Source: Actinophytocola sp035634895 | GTDB taxonomy: Bacteria > Actinomycetota > Actinomycetes > Mycobacteriales > Pseudonocardiaceae | Length of the DNA stretch: 64,000 nucleotides | NCBI RefSeq assembly: GCF_035634895.1 | Contig: NZ_DASQCC010000230.1 | Location: forward strand, 24,980-88,979 | Direction of reading: 5' to 3' | Shown: piece by piece, positions 16,575 through 25,094 of the stretch | How positions within the stretch are numbered: the first letter of the stretch is position 1 | Layout: every line of letters starts with the position of its first letter | Position numbers and translations under genes: made by a program | Notes under the pieces: model-generated | Database searches by the model: none | The model's input: the letters and a program-made list of their open reading frames with translations, nothing else | What the model was told of the DNA's origin: nothing

Positions 16575-17840
16575 TCACAGGTACTCCACCCGAGGTCCGC
16601 AGACTCGGTGTCGGGTGTCCAGCAACAACCTGGCATGCCGCTCGACCAGATCGTAGTCGAGGTCGTCGTGATCGGTCAGGAGCACGACCGCGTCCGCCTC
16701 CCGCAGCACGGACTCCGCGAGCTCGACGAGCTTGACCGACGGTGGGCAGCGGTGCGGCTCGACGTGGGCGTCGACCGCCCACGTCACCGCGCCGTGCCCG
16801 TTGAGCAGCTCCACGACGCGCATCGCGGCGGACTCCCGGACATCACCGGTGTCCGCGGCGCACGACAACCCGAGGAGCAGGACCACACTGTCCCCCAACG
16901 ATTTCCGGTTCCTGTTCAGCGCGGTCGCCAACCGGTGCACCACGTAGTCCGGCATGTGGTCGTTGATGTCGTTCGCCAGCGTGACCAGACGGCTGTCGCG
17001 GTTGGGGTCGCGGCCCAGGCGGGCGGACAGGTACCGGGCGCCAACCGGCAGGCACTCCCCGCCAGGACCGGGGCCGGGCGTGAACCGGCAGAAGCTGAAC
17101 GGCTTCGTCGCGGCGGCCTCGACCGCCTGCCAGACGTCCACCCCCAGCTCCCGGGCGAACATCGCCATCTCGTTGATCAGCGCGATGTTCACGTGCCGGA
17201 AGGCGTCCTCGATCAGCTTGGCCAGCTCGGCCTCCCTGGTCCCGGCGACCGGCACGGTGGTCTCGACGAGCCGGTCGTACAGTGCCCGCACGGCGGACAG
17301 CGACGACTCGTCCGTGCCGGAGACCACCTTGGGTGTGTTCTCGAACCGCCAGTGCCGGTTGCCCGGTTCGGCGCGTGCCGGGCTGTACCCCACCGAGAAG
17401 TCGCGACCGGCGACGAGGCCGCTGCCCACCTCGAGCAGCGGCGCGACCAGCTCCTCCGTGGTGCCGGGATAGGTGGTCGACTCCAGCACCACGGTCGCAC
17501 CGGGACGCAGGTGCAGCGCGAGGCCGCACACCGCCTCCGTCACGTGGGACAGGTCCGTCAGCCCGCCGGTGAACGGCGTCGGCACCGTGATGATCGCGTG
17601 GTCGAACCGGTCGGCGTCGACGTAGTGCCCGGTGGGCAGGTAGCGGCCACTCGAGAGCGCACGCCGCAACCGGTCCGCACACACCTCCTCCACATGGGAC
17701 TGCCCGTCCTGCAGCGCCCAGATGCGGGCCGCGTCGGTGTCCAGGCCCACCACCGAGAAGCCGGCGTCGACCGCGCTCATCGCGATCGGCAGGCCGACGT
17801 GGCCCTGCCCGACGACGACCAGCCGCTCGGGCGCGGTCAC
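16575..17840 (-). CDS. Diverged UDP-sugar dehydrogenase paralog (probable pseudoenzyme)
   Basis: 421 residues, UDP-glucose/UDP-ManNAc dehydrogenase family, clearly homologous to the intact copy at 30474-31742. The Rossmann motif VVGQGHVGLPIAM and central blocks (VLESTTYPGTTEEL) are kept, as is the nucleophile Cys263 (GGECLPVG). However, several residues conserved in the intact copy and the family are changed. SPER becomes SPAR (Ala155). The K-x3-N pair becomes K208/Asp212. The HCLPID block becomes ECLPVG, so the Asp four residues after Cys is lost. LAYKPNTGD becomes LSCAADTGD, losing the Lys. The GTG at 17840 overlaps the epimerase stop (GTGA). The protein may bind but not oxidise nucleotide sugar, or act on a different substrate. 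This is inference from motif loss. Confidence 0.85.
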   Translation of the reverse strand: MTAPERLVVVGQGHVGLPIAMSAVDAGFSVVGLDTDAARIWALQDGQSHVEEVCADRLRRALSSGRYLPTGHYVDADRFDHAIITVPTPFTGGLTDLSHVTEAVCGLALHLRPGATVVLESTTYPGTTEELVAPLLEVGSGLVAGRDFSVGYSPARAEPGNRHWRFENTPKVVSGTDESSLSAVRALYDRLVETTVPVAGTREAELAKLIEDAFRHVNIALINEMAMFARELGVDVWQAVEAAATKPFSFCRFTPGPGPGGECLPVGARYLSARLGRDPNRDSRLVTLANDINDHMPDYVVHRLATALNRNRKSLGDSVVLLLGLSCAADTGDVRESAAMRVVELLNGHGAVTWAVDAHVEPHRCPPSVKLVELAESVLREADAVVLLTDHDDLDYDLVERHARLLLDTRHRVCGPRVEYL

Positions 17841-18796
17841 AGCCGCGCTTCCGTCGGAATGCCGAACTCCTCCGCGTGGTTCGACAACCATGCGAGCGTC
17901 CTGGACAGCCCGGTCCGCAGCGGGACCGGGCGTGCGGCGGGAAACAGTTCGCGCAACCCCTCCGGGCAGGCCCGCGAATGCCGGATGTCACCCGGGCGCG
18001 GCGCGACGCGCCGGACGTCGAGGTCCCGGCCGACCAGCTCGCCCACCAGGCGTGCGAGCGCGTTGACGGTCGTTCCGGTACCGAACGCGAGGTCGACGGG
18101 GTACGGGCTGACCCGCCGGGACCCGACCGCGTCGACGAGCACGTCGACGACCGAGTCGACGAACGTGAAGTCCCGAGACTGTTCCCCGTCGCCATGCACG
18201 ACGAGCGCCTCGCCCCGCAGCGCGGCGACCGCGAAGGCCGGCACGACCGCGGCGTTGGGGGCGTCCGGGACCTGCCGCGGGCCGAAGACGTTGAACAGGC
18301 GGAACGAGATCGTGTCGAGCCCGAAGGAGGAGGCGTAGGCGCTCGCGTAGGACTCGGCGGCGAGCTTGCTCACGCCGTGCGGGCTGGCGGGACGGCACGC
18401 GCCGCTCTCGGCCCGGGTGTCGCCGCTGTCGCCGATGTCGCCGTACACCGAGCCGGACGAGGCGAGCACGACGTGGGCGCCGGCCTCCCTGGCCACCTCG
18501 AGCACGACGAGTGCGCCCGTGGCGTTCACGTTGTGGCTGACGAACGGGTCCTCGACCGAGCACGGAACGGGCGGCACCGCGGCGAGGTGGACGATCGCGC
18601 CGACGCCCCTGGCCGCGGCCCGGACGTCGTGGCGGTCGAGCACCGAGCCGAACATCAGGTCGACGTCGACCCCCGAGAGGTTGTCGACCCGGCCCGTGCT
18701 CAGGTCGTCGAGAACGACCACGTAGTGGTCACGGACGAGTGCGCGGCACAGGTTGGTGCCGATGAACCCCGCGCCGCCGGTGACCAGGACCTTCAC
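17837..18796 (-). CDS. Diverged NAD-dependent epimerase/dehydratase paralog lacking the catalytic Tyr
   Basis: 319 residues, extended SDR family. The NAD-binding VTGGAGFIGTNLC, VHLAAVPPVP, SSGSVYG and LFNVFGPRQ blocks are intact. The active-site motif expected as Y-x3-K reads SPHGVSK, with His140 (codon CAC) in place of Tyr and Lys144 kept. The paralog at 31739-32695 has a normal SPYAAGK. The start is the GTG at 18796, overlapping the stop of a 25-codon upstream ORF. It is followed without gap by the diverged dehydrogenase, the same gene order as in the glycan operon. Tyr is the acid/base of SDR epimerases, so normal activity is doubtful. The protein may have become a binding or regulatory subunit. 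Confidence 0.85.
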   Translation of the reverse strand: MKVLVTGGAGFIGTNLCRALVRDHYVVVLDDLSTGRVDNLSGVDVDLMFGSVLDRHDVRAAARGVGAIVHLAAVPPVPCSVEDPFVSHNVNATGALVVLEVAREAGAHVVLASSGSVYGDIGDSGDTRAESGACRPASPHGVSKLAAESYASAYASSFGLDTISFRLFNVFGPRQVPDAPNAAVVPAFAVAALRGEALVVHGDGEQSRDFTFVDSVVDVLVDAVGSRRVSPYPVDLAFGTGTTVNALARLVGELVGRDLDVRRVAPRPGDIRHSRACPEGLRELFPAARPVPLRTGLSRTLAWLSNHAEEFGIPTEARL

Positions 18797-18870
18797 TCGG
18801 CACCACCGGTCACGAGGATCCGCGTCCTTCCCGTCGCGGGTTGGCTCGGCGCGGGGTGAATCGCTGTCAT
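18793..18870 (-). other. 25-codon ORF with a duplicated epimerase-like N-terminal motif
   Basis: ATG at 18870, ends at 18793 with TGA inside the GTGA that starts the epimerase. The last residues, RILVTGGAE, mimic the Rossmann start VKVLVTGGAG that follows in another frame. The DNA TCCTCGTGACCGGTGGTGCC is a near-copy of the epimerase's TCCTGGTCACCGGCGGCGCG. It may be a leader peptide that couples translation, or a scar of a partial duplication at the gene start. No function is assigned. Confidence 0.35.
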
Positions 18871-18971
18871 CGCTGGCGCTCTCCTCGAGTACTGCGCGCG
18901 TTGCGCGCGCGGTCGACGTGGCGTTCTCGCCTGCGTCGTGGTCCAGGAGGCGGCGCGAAGGTGGCGTGTGG

Positions 18972-19610
18972 TCAGCGGCCGGTCTGCCGGCCGACCACCA
19001 GAGACTCTCGGGATCGGGTGACACGCGTGCCGGCGAGCAGGTCGACCAGGTCCTCGACGGCCCTGCCGACGACGTCGATGGTCTGCCGGTACATGGGCGC
19101 CGGCCGCCCGGTGGGCTCCGGGATGTCGTGTGCGCCGGAGAGGCTGAACGGCCCGGTGCCACGCCTGCGCCTGGCCACCAGCACCGCCGTCCGGGCCCGC
19201 TGCACCAGGTTCACCGGCAGTGGGGCGGCGATGGGCGGCGCCAGCAGATGGGTGAACTCGAGCAGGCAGAACGTCTTCCCGAGCGCCTGTGGGTACATCT
19301 CGATCGCTACGGCGCGGTGGCTCTGCTCCGCGGTCAACACCAGGTCCGCGTCGGCGACGACGCCGCGCTCCAGTGCCGTGGCCCGAAACGCGGACACGGC
19401 GTTCTCCAGCTGGTATTGGCCCAGCAGATGGCGCGTGCGGATGTCTATGAGCGTGCCCGGCACGGCGATGGTGCCCGCGCTGGCCACCGTGAAGCTCGCC
19501 GCGCCGGGACCGAGACGGTCGATGAGGCCTCTTCTCGTGAGAATCTCGGCCAGTGGCGACCGGCAGATGTTGTCGGAGCAGACGAACAGGATCCGGAAAC
19601 GGGAACTCAT
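18972..19610 (-). CDS. Low-molecular-weight protein tyrosine phosphatase, diverged
   Basis: 212 residues, LMW-PTP family, ATG at 19610. The P-loop reads VCSDNICRSP (Cys11, Arg17): nucleophile and Arg are present, but the Gly of the usual C-x-GN-x-CRSP is Asp. The general-acid loop, IPDPYG in the second phosphatase of this window (37543-38184), reads IPEPTG here, so the Asp is Glu. LMW-PTPs near glycan genes usually dephosphorylate the Wzc/CapB-type kinase. It lies upstream of the diverged epimerase/dehydrogenase pair with about 175 bp between, possibly in the same transcript. Activity may be reduced; this is inferred from two altered motif positions. Confidence 0.82.
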   Translation of the reverse strand: MSSRFRILFVCSDNICRSPLAEILTRRGLIDRLGPGAASFTVASAGTIAVPGTLIDIRTRHLLGQYQLENAVSAFRATALERGVVADADLVLTAEQSHRAVAIEMYPQALGKTFCLLEFTHLLAPPIAAPLPVNLVQRARTAVLVARRRRGTGPFSLSGAHDIPEPTGRPAPMYRQTIDVVGRAVEDLVDLLAGTRVTRSRESLVVGRQTGR

Positions 19611-19790
19611 CTGACTCACCGGATCTTCCGCACCGCACGAGGAAAACCACACAGTGACATAAGTACTACCTCCGGCCAGGACCTCGACGTCCACATCCAC
19701 AACTGGCTGGGACCGGGCCGGAATGCTGACAGACTACACAATCCGCCAGTGAATGATCATCGAACCTCTCCTGATCACCGGAATGGGGGG

Positions 19791-20024
19791 TTAACCATGC
19801 TCGGGCACCACGTTGTGTAGCTCACAAGCGTCGAGCTGTTCACCCACGGCGGGACTGTCGTCCGCCGACTGGCTGCCGCGCGTCCGGGTGACCAATCTCT
19901 GCGCGAGCACCGTGTTGATCCGCCGAGTGGCCCGCTGCAGCGCACATCCCGCCAACAACACCAACGGGCACAGGACGAGCACGCCGAACGCACCCACCCA
20001 GACGTACTCGAAGACCAACGCCAT
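19791..20024 (-). CDS. Small single-pass membrane protein, hypothetical
   Basis: 77 residues. An N-terminal hydrophobic segment (about residues 3-30, containing FGVLVLCPLVLLAGCAL) is followed by a basic, hydrophilic tail (RATRRINTVLAQRLVTRTR). GGGATG lies upstream of the ATG at 20024. No family is recognised. Coding character is acceptable but the gene is short. It lies between the LMW-PTP gene and the divergent LAL regulator. Confidence 0.5.
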   Translation of the reverse strand: MALVFEYVWVGAFGVLVLCPLVLLAGCALQRATRRINTVLAQRLVTRTRGSQSADDSPAVGEQLDACELHNVVPEHG

Positions 20025-20493
20025 GACTCATCCCTTCGTATCACCGGTCGCGTCGTCGCCGAACACGGGCGCGCACCGGTTGCGCGGTGAACCTGGCGGT
20101 GGGGACCGGGCCAGGCCGCGGCGGAGACGAAGGAGCTCGCGGGCAGGAAGGCACTCCTTCCGGGGTGCCGTGCGAACTCGGGTCACGACGACCGGCGACC
20201 GGTGTCTGGGTGATGACCACCGCCGGCGTCACAGGTGGATCGGGCGGGACATGCCCACCGGATCACCACTTGGCTCCACGCGGTGATTGTCCCGGAGCGG
20301 TCGGCTCGTCCGCTTCATCCACTGTGGGTGATCCGGCTTTCGGCGGGAAGCGCCGACCACGGTATGACCAAGACGATCGACGTCTGCCGCGTATACCCAG
20401 TGTGGTTCCATCAAAATTACGCTCGCCTAATCGAAGTCACCTGTTCGGGTAGAAGTTCGGATCCCACCTAGCTAAGTCGACGACCAATTCTGT
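20025..20493. other. Intergenic region upstream of the second LAL regulator
   Basis: 469 bp with no gene I can support. The last 110 bp (about 20385-20493) are much AT-richer than the rest and should hold the promoter of the regulator at 20494. The opposite end should hold that of the small membrane protein. No clear palindrome was found. Confidence 0.5.
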
Positions 20494-23130
20494 ATGCATT
20501 CACCAACGCGTCGCGCGATGCGTTTAAGGGGTACGTCTGTGGGATGCCCAACCTTGTGGAGCCCGAAGCTCGTCGTCCCGGTGGCGTCGCGCGATCTCAT
20601 CGCCACACGCGGGGGCATCGCGGCACTCACGAAGCTCCGCGACCGAGCAGCGGCCGCGGCCGTCTTCCGCGCGCCGGCGGGCTACGGGAAGACGACACTG
20701 GTCGCGAACTGGATGCGGTGCCGGCCGGCTCATGGCGAACCGGTGGCGTGGGTGAGCATCGACCGCGCCGACGACGACGGCGACGTGCTGAGCGACCACA
20801 TCCTCGCCGCGGTGGCGGATGCCCTGGGCGGTGAGGAGACCGCGGCCGAGCAGGGCCCGGCCGCCCGCCGGCTGACCGAGAAGATCGCCGAGCTGACGGC
20901 GGACCGCCCGAGACGGACGTGGCTGGTGCTGGACTCCGTGGAACGGCTGCGTTCGGCGGAGTCGCTTCGCGTGCTGGAGGAGCTGCTGGCCCGGATACCC
21001 GAGCGCCTTCGGGTGGTCGTCTGCACACGTCCGACCGAGCTGGCCGACCGGCTGGCCGACCGGCTCGCCGACCTGTCGCACATCCGTGTCGAGGCTGACG
21101 ACCTCACCCTGACCGCGGCCGAGACGACGCCGTTCCTCCGAAGACACGGACTGTGCCTCGACGCGGGGCAGACGGCCAGGCTGATGAATCTCACCGAGGG
21201 CTGGCCCGCTGGCATCCGCCTCGCGGCGATCATTCTCTCGAACTCGTCGGGTACCGTCGCGGAGCTGGGGAACCGGCTCGGCGTCGACCGCGCGGTCACC
21301 GACTACGTGACCATCGAGGTGCTCGACGACCTCACGGCGAAACAGCTCCACCTCCTGCTGTGCACCTGCGTCCCGGACGAGTTCGACGCGGGACTCGCCA
21401 CCGCGCTCAGCGGTCTGAAGGACGCACCGGCGCTGCTCGCCGACCTCGCGCGAACCGGCTTCCTGATCCGGCACGACGGCGGCCACACCTATCGCCAGCA
21501 TCGCTTCGTCCGGGCGCACCTGCTGGCGTGGCAACGCTGGCGGTTCCCCAAGCTGCTGGAGCAACGGCACGAACGCGCGGCCCGCTGGTTCATCGGCAAG
21601 GGTCAGCTCGTCTCGGCGGCCGAACACGCCAGGGCGAGCGGCGACACCGACCTGTCCGCCGGCATCCTCGCCCTGTACGGACCGGAACTGTTGCTCCGCG
21701 GCAAGATGAGCCTGATCCGCGACGTCGCGGGCCGCCTGCCACCGGAGTCGCTCGCACGACCGGAGATCGGGCTCATCGTGGCACTGGCGGAGATCATGAC
21801 CGGCGACCGCACCGGCGCGGAGCTGCGGCTCGCCGGGCTCGCGGAGGCGTTGTCCCACAACAAGAACTCCCGCACGGCGGCCCTGGAGACGATCGTCAGG
21901 ACCCACTGGACACGTAAGATCGACCGTGTCGTGGCCGAGAAGAACGCCCTCGACGCGCTGGTGCCGGCGGCCGGCGGCCAGTGGCTGCCCACGCTCGCGC
22001 TGCTGAACCGGGGCACCATCTCCTTCTGGCTCGGCGACTACGCGGCCGCCCGGGATGATCTCGAACGGACGCTCGCCACCGCGACCAAGCAGGACTACGA
22101 CTACGCCGTGCTGCACAGCCTCAGCTATCTCGGCGGGATCGCGTCGGCCGAGGGAGACTTCCCACAGATGCGGGAGACCGCCGAACGGGCAATCGAGTTC
22201 GCCAAGGACAGGTCGCTCCGGTCCGCGTGCTGTTTCGCCTACGCCTGCGAGGTCTGGGCCGCGTACCAGTCCATGGACTGGGAGCGCGCGCTGCCCGCGA
22301 TGGACCTGGCCCTGGCCGCCGTGGACCAGACGGGTGACCGGATCGTCGAGACGATCGTGTTGTCCCTCAAGGAGTTCATCGAGTACGAACGGGGCACGGA
22401 CCCGTACGCCGCCATGGTGCGCCTGCGTGCCCACTGGAACGGACTCGTGACCGCCGACCCGGTCCAACCGTCGCTCATCGCCTACGAGGCCGCCATCGAA
22501 CAGCGCATGGCCCTGCGGCTCGGGCGTGCGGACTGGGCGGCGGAGACTCCGCGGCGAGCGGCGGCCTGGCTGGGCCAGTCCGGCGACGTACTGCTCATGC
22601 AGGCGCGCATGCACGTGCATCACGGCCAGGTCGGCGCGGCGCGCGCGCTACTCGACCGTGTGAACCGCAAGACCGTCCGGTCCGTGGTGGTCACCACGCT
22701 CATCGACGCCCACCTGCTGTCCGCGACCCTCGCGCTGCGGGCCGACGACCACGCCCGGGCGGAGCGGGAGTTCACCGCGGCCGTGGAGATCGCCGAACCC
22801 CGGCGGGCACTGCGTTCCTTCGTCGACGGAGGCGACGAGATCCGCGAGCTGGCGGTCGCACAGGCGGGCCGGATGGGCAGGTTGAACGACTTCGTCGCCA
22901 GTCTGCGCGACGCGTTCTCCGCCAGTGACAAGGACATCGTCGCTCTGACCCCACGAGAGGTCGAGCTGCTGCGCGAACTTCCCTCGCTCGCGACCGTCGA
23001 GGAGATCGCCGCTTCGCGCTACGTGTCGGTCAACACTGTGAAGACACATTTGCGACACATCTACCACAAGCTCGGTGTGCGGTCGCGCCGCGAGGCCGTC
23101 GCGACCGCCCGCGGGCGCGGGCTCCTCTGA
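20494..23130 (+). CDS. LAL/MalT-type LuxR-family transcriptional regulator, paralog of 11868-14396
   Basis: 878 residues with N-terminal SPKLVVP (the MalT-like lead-in), Walker A APAGYGKTTL (Lys66) and a Walker B-like TWLVLDSVERL. A TPR-like helical middle follows, then a C-terminal LuxR HTH (LTPREVELLRELPSL through NTVKTHLRHIYHKLGV). It starts at ATG 20494, with 20518 as an alternative. The HTH is close to that of the regulator at 11868-14396, so the two may recognise related promoters or compete. It is divergent from the island of diverged glycan enzymes. Likely an ATP- and ligand-dependent activator; the ligand is unknown. Confidence 0.92.
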   Translation: MHSPTRRAMRLRGTSVGCPTLWSPKLVVPVASRDLIATRGGIAALTKLRDRAAAAAVFRAPAGYGKTTLVANWMRCRPAHGEPVAWVSIDRADDDGDVLSDHILAAVADALGGEETAAEQGPAARRLTEKIAELTADRPRRTWLVLDSVERLRSAESLRVLEELLARIPERLRVVVCTRPTELADRLADRLADLSHIRVEADDLTLTAAETTPFLRRHGLCLDAGQTARLMNLTEGWPAGIRLAAIILSNSSGTVAELGNRLGVDRAVTDYVTIEVLDDLTAKQLHLLLCTCVPDEFDAGLATALSGLKDAPALLADLARTGFLIRHDGGHTYRQHRFVRAHLLAWQRWRFPKLLEQRHERAARWFIGKGQLVSAAEHARASGDTDLSAGILALYGPELLLRGKMSLIRDVAGRLPPESLARPEIGLIVALAEIMTGDRTGAELRLAGLAEALSHNKNSRTAALETIVRTHWTRKIDRVVAEKNALDALVPAAGGQWLPTLALLNRGTISFWLGDYAAARDDLERTLATATKQDYDYAVLHSLSYLGGIASAEGDFPQMRETAERAIEFAKDRSLRSACCFAYACEVWAAYQSMDWERALPAMDLALAAVDQTGDRIVETIVLSLKEFIEYERGTDPYAAMVRLRAHWNGLVTADPVQPSLIAYEAAIEQRMALRLGRADWAAETPRRAAAWLGQSGDVLLMQARMHVHHGQVGAARALLDRVNRKTVRSVVVTTLIDAHLLSATLALRADDHARAEREFTAAVEIAEPRRALRSFVDGGDEIRELAVAQAGRMGRLNDFVASLRDAFSASDKDIVALTPREVELLRELPSLATVEEIAASRYVSVNTVKTHLRHIYHKLGVRSRREAVATARGRGLL

Positions 23131-23280
23131 TCGTCGACCGTCACCGGTTCAGGGCGAGCACTCACCCGCCCAGGATGAAGACACTGGTTCGCCCCCTCAC
23201 GAAAGATCCCTGGGGTGCCCTGCTGCGAGTTGTCGGGGACGCGCACTGCGCGCGATGAATTCGGGAAAGGAACCATAAGG

Positions 23281-23604
23281 GTGGAGATCGCACAGTTGGC
23301 AGTCAACTGGGAGGACGCCTACCGGACCTACGAGGACGCGAGTGCCGCGAACATCGCGGACACGTCCCGGGCGGTCGCGATGGCATGGCGCGCGTTGGGC
23401 GCTGACACCACGCTTCCGTGGTGGCTCACGGCCGCGGTGCTGTCGGCGGCCGAGGCCTTCGAGCATCAGGCCGATACGTGGTCGGAACGCCAGTGTCGTC
23501 ACGATGAACAGCTCGGCACCGGAGCGCGGTCGCGGGTGGACGGCGACTGCCAGTGCTCGCGTCTGTTCCTGCTCCTCGACCCACCGGTCGCCGACATCGC
23601 CTGA
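23281..23604 (+). CDS. Hypothetical protein, 107 aa
   Basis: GTG at 23281 with GGGAAAGGA 9 bases before it. Begins VEIAQLAVNWEDAYRTYEDA and continues helical. The centre has ALGADTTLPWWLTAAVLSAAEAF. Two Cys (SERQCRH and DCQCSR regions) lie in the second half. No signal peptide or TM segment. I do not recognise a family. It follows the LAL regulator by 150 bp on the same strand. Confidence 0.5.
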   Translation: MEIAQLAVNWEDAYRTYEDASAANIADTSRAVAMAWRALGADTTLPWWLTAAVLSAAEAFEHQADTWSERQCRHDEQLGTGARSRVDGDCQCSRLFLLLDPPVADIA

Positions 23605-23833
23605 CCGGCCGGCTGACCGGCTGAGTGCCTGACCGATCCCCGAGTCCCCACCGGATACTCCAGGCCCATCGCGGGAAAGCTCCGGCGCACACGCGCCAGG
23701 ACTGTGCACGTGGCCCCGGAACGGCGCGTACAAGGCCGTTCCGGCAACCAGGAGATTCCGGACTCAACCCGTCGCGCGCGCTGTTCTCCGTCCCGCTCAG
23801 GGCGCCGCTGGGCGGCTGTACCGAGGAAGGAAC

Positions 23834-24211
23834 TCAGGTCCACCAACCCAGTACGGACGCGATGTCGGCGCCGATGCTCAGTGGGTCGAACGGCTTGTGC
23901 AGCACCGCGCTGGCGCCCTGCGCACGCAGCCGGTCGGTGAGGGCCGGATCGGGATCCTCTGTGAGGACGATGACCGGCACGTCCGTCTGACGGGCGCGTA
24001 TGTCGGAGAGGACGGCGCGTTCGTCCGTGTCGGACATCCAGATGTCGAGCAGTACGGCGTCGTGGGTGTGCGTGTCGAGCTGCCGCACGACATCCGCACA
24101 GCCCGTCACCGTGCACACCGACCAGCCGTCGAACCCGTCCAACGAGAGGCGCAGGATCTCGAGCACGTCCGGGTCGTCGTCGACTACGAGCAGCTTCTTC
24201 CCATCTGTCAT
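23834..24211 (-). CDS. Stand-alone response regulator receiver (CheY-like)
   Basis: 125 residues, one REC domain and no output domain. Acidic pocket DDD at 11-13, phospho-acceptor Asp56 (VLLDIWMSD), Thr84 (VIVLTED) and Lys106 (VLHKPFDP) are all present. The ATG at 24211 is preceded by GTGAGG 8 bases upstream. No histidine kinase is nearby, so its partner is elsewhere. Single-domain receivers act by protein contact, for instance with kinases or sigma-regulation proteins. Confidence 0.88.
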   Translation of the reverse strand: MTDGKKLLVVDDDPDVLEILRLSLDGFDGWSVCTVTGCADVVRQLDTHTHDAVLLDIWMSDTDERAVLSDIRARQTDVPVIVLTEDPDPALTDRLRAQGASAVLHKPFDPLSIGADIASVLGWWT

Positions 24212-24482
24212 GGGATTCCTCACCTAGAGTCGGTTCTCGGTGCCGGTCGCGGGCTGGCACGGCATCGACGAACGCGCCGTGGCATCCGATGAGGACCGGC
24301 CCTCGGGTCATCCACGTCCATGGAATGGCTGGGACTGGGCCGGACAGCGACCACGCTACCAACCCGACCGGTCGATGACCGGAGAAACCAGGGAAATCAC
24401 CCGGTACGTGGCACGGCACCGACCAGGAATCACCTGGGGTAGTTGAAGACCGCGCACCGCGCCGGGGCGACGACGGCCGTGC

Positions 24483-25094
24483 TCACCGAGACCGTGCCGG
24501 CGAACCGACGACCACCGCGCCGGGCGCCACGTCCCTGGTCACCACCGCGCCCGCGCCGACGACCGCACCGGCCCCGACAGTCCGGCCCTGGAGGATCACC
24601 GCGCCGGCGCCGACGAGCACGCCGCTGCCGAGCACGACCGAGCCGGAGACGTTCGCGCCCGGCAGCACGGTCACGCGGTCCCCGAGCACGCAGTCGTGAC
24701 CGATCGTCGCGTTGTAGTGCACCTGGCAGTGCTCGCCGGTGGTCACCTCTCCCGACACCAGGACGTTGGCGTGGGCCAGGAATCCCGGGCCCGGCGTGGT
24801 CGCCGGGCTGATGACCGTGGTCGGGTGCACGAGGGTCGTGGCCGCCAGGCCCGCCCGGTCCAGGATGCCGGCGAGCCGCTCGCGGACCCGCGCCTCCGCG
24901 ATCGCCACCACGTACGCCGTGCCGGGCAACGCCTCGGCGGGCGGCAGCACCATGCGTTCACGCACCTTGTCCCCCGCGCGGAAGTCGTCGAGGAAGGCGA
25001 TGACGTCCCGCCCCGACGCCGTCGCGATGTCGTGTGCCTCGCGGCCGGCGCCGCCCGCGCCGACGATGTACAGGGGGGCGCCGTCAGGCGACAT
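24483..25094 (-). CDS. PglD/NeuD-type sugar acyltransferase (left-handed beta-helix)
   Basis: 203 residues. The N-terminal Rossmann-like part begins PLYIVGAGGAGREAHDIA (PglD/NeuD signature). It is followed by a hexapeptide-repeat left-handed beta-helix with GEHCQVHYNATIGHDCVLGDR, whose His pair is the PglD-type active-site region, ending AVVVGSPAR. PglD acetylates the 4-amino group of UDP-4-amino sugar with acetyl-CoA to give UDP-diNAcBac. Its start overlaps the end of the PglC-like gene by 11 bp; in Neisseria these two activities are fused in PglB. It is the last gene of the glycan operon. Confidence 0.88.
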   Translation of the reverse strand: MSPDGAPLYIVGAGGAGREAHDIATASGRDVIAFLDDFRAGDKVRERMVLPPAEALPGTAYVVAIAEARVRERLAGILDRAGLAATTLVHPTTVISPATTPGPGFLAHANVLVSGEVTTGEHCQVHYNATIGHDCVLGDRVTVLPGANVSGSVVLGSGVLVGAGAVILQGRTVGAGAVVGAGAVVTRDVAPGAVVVGSPARSR

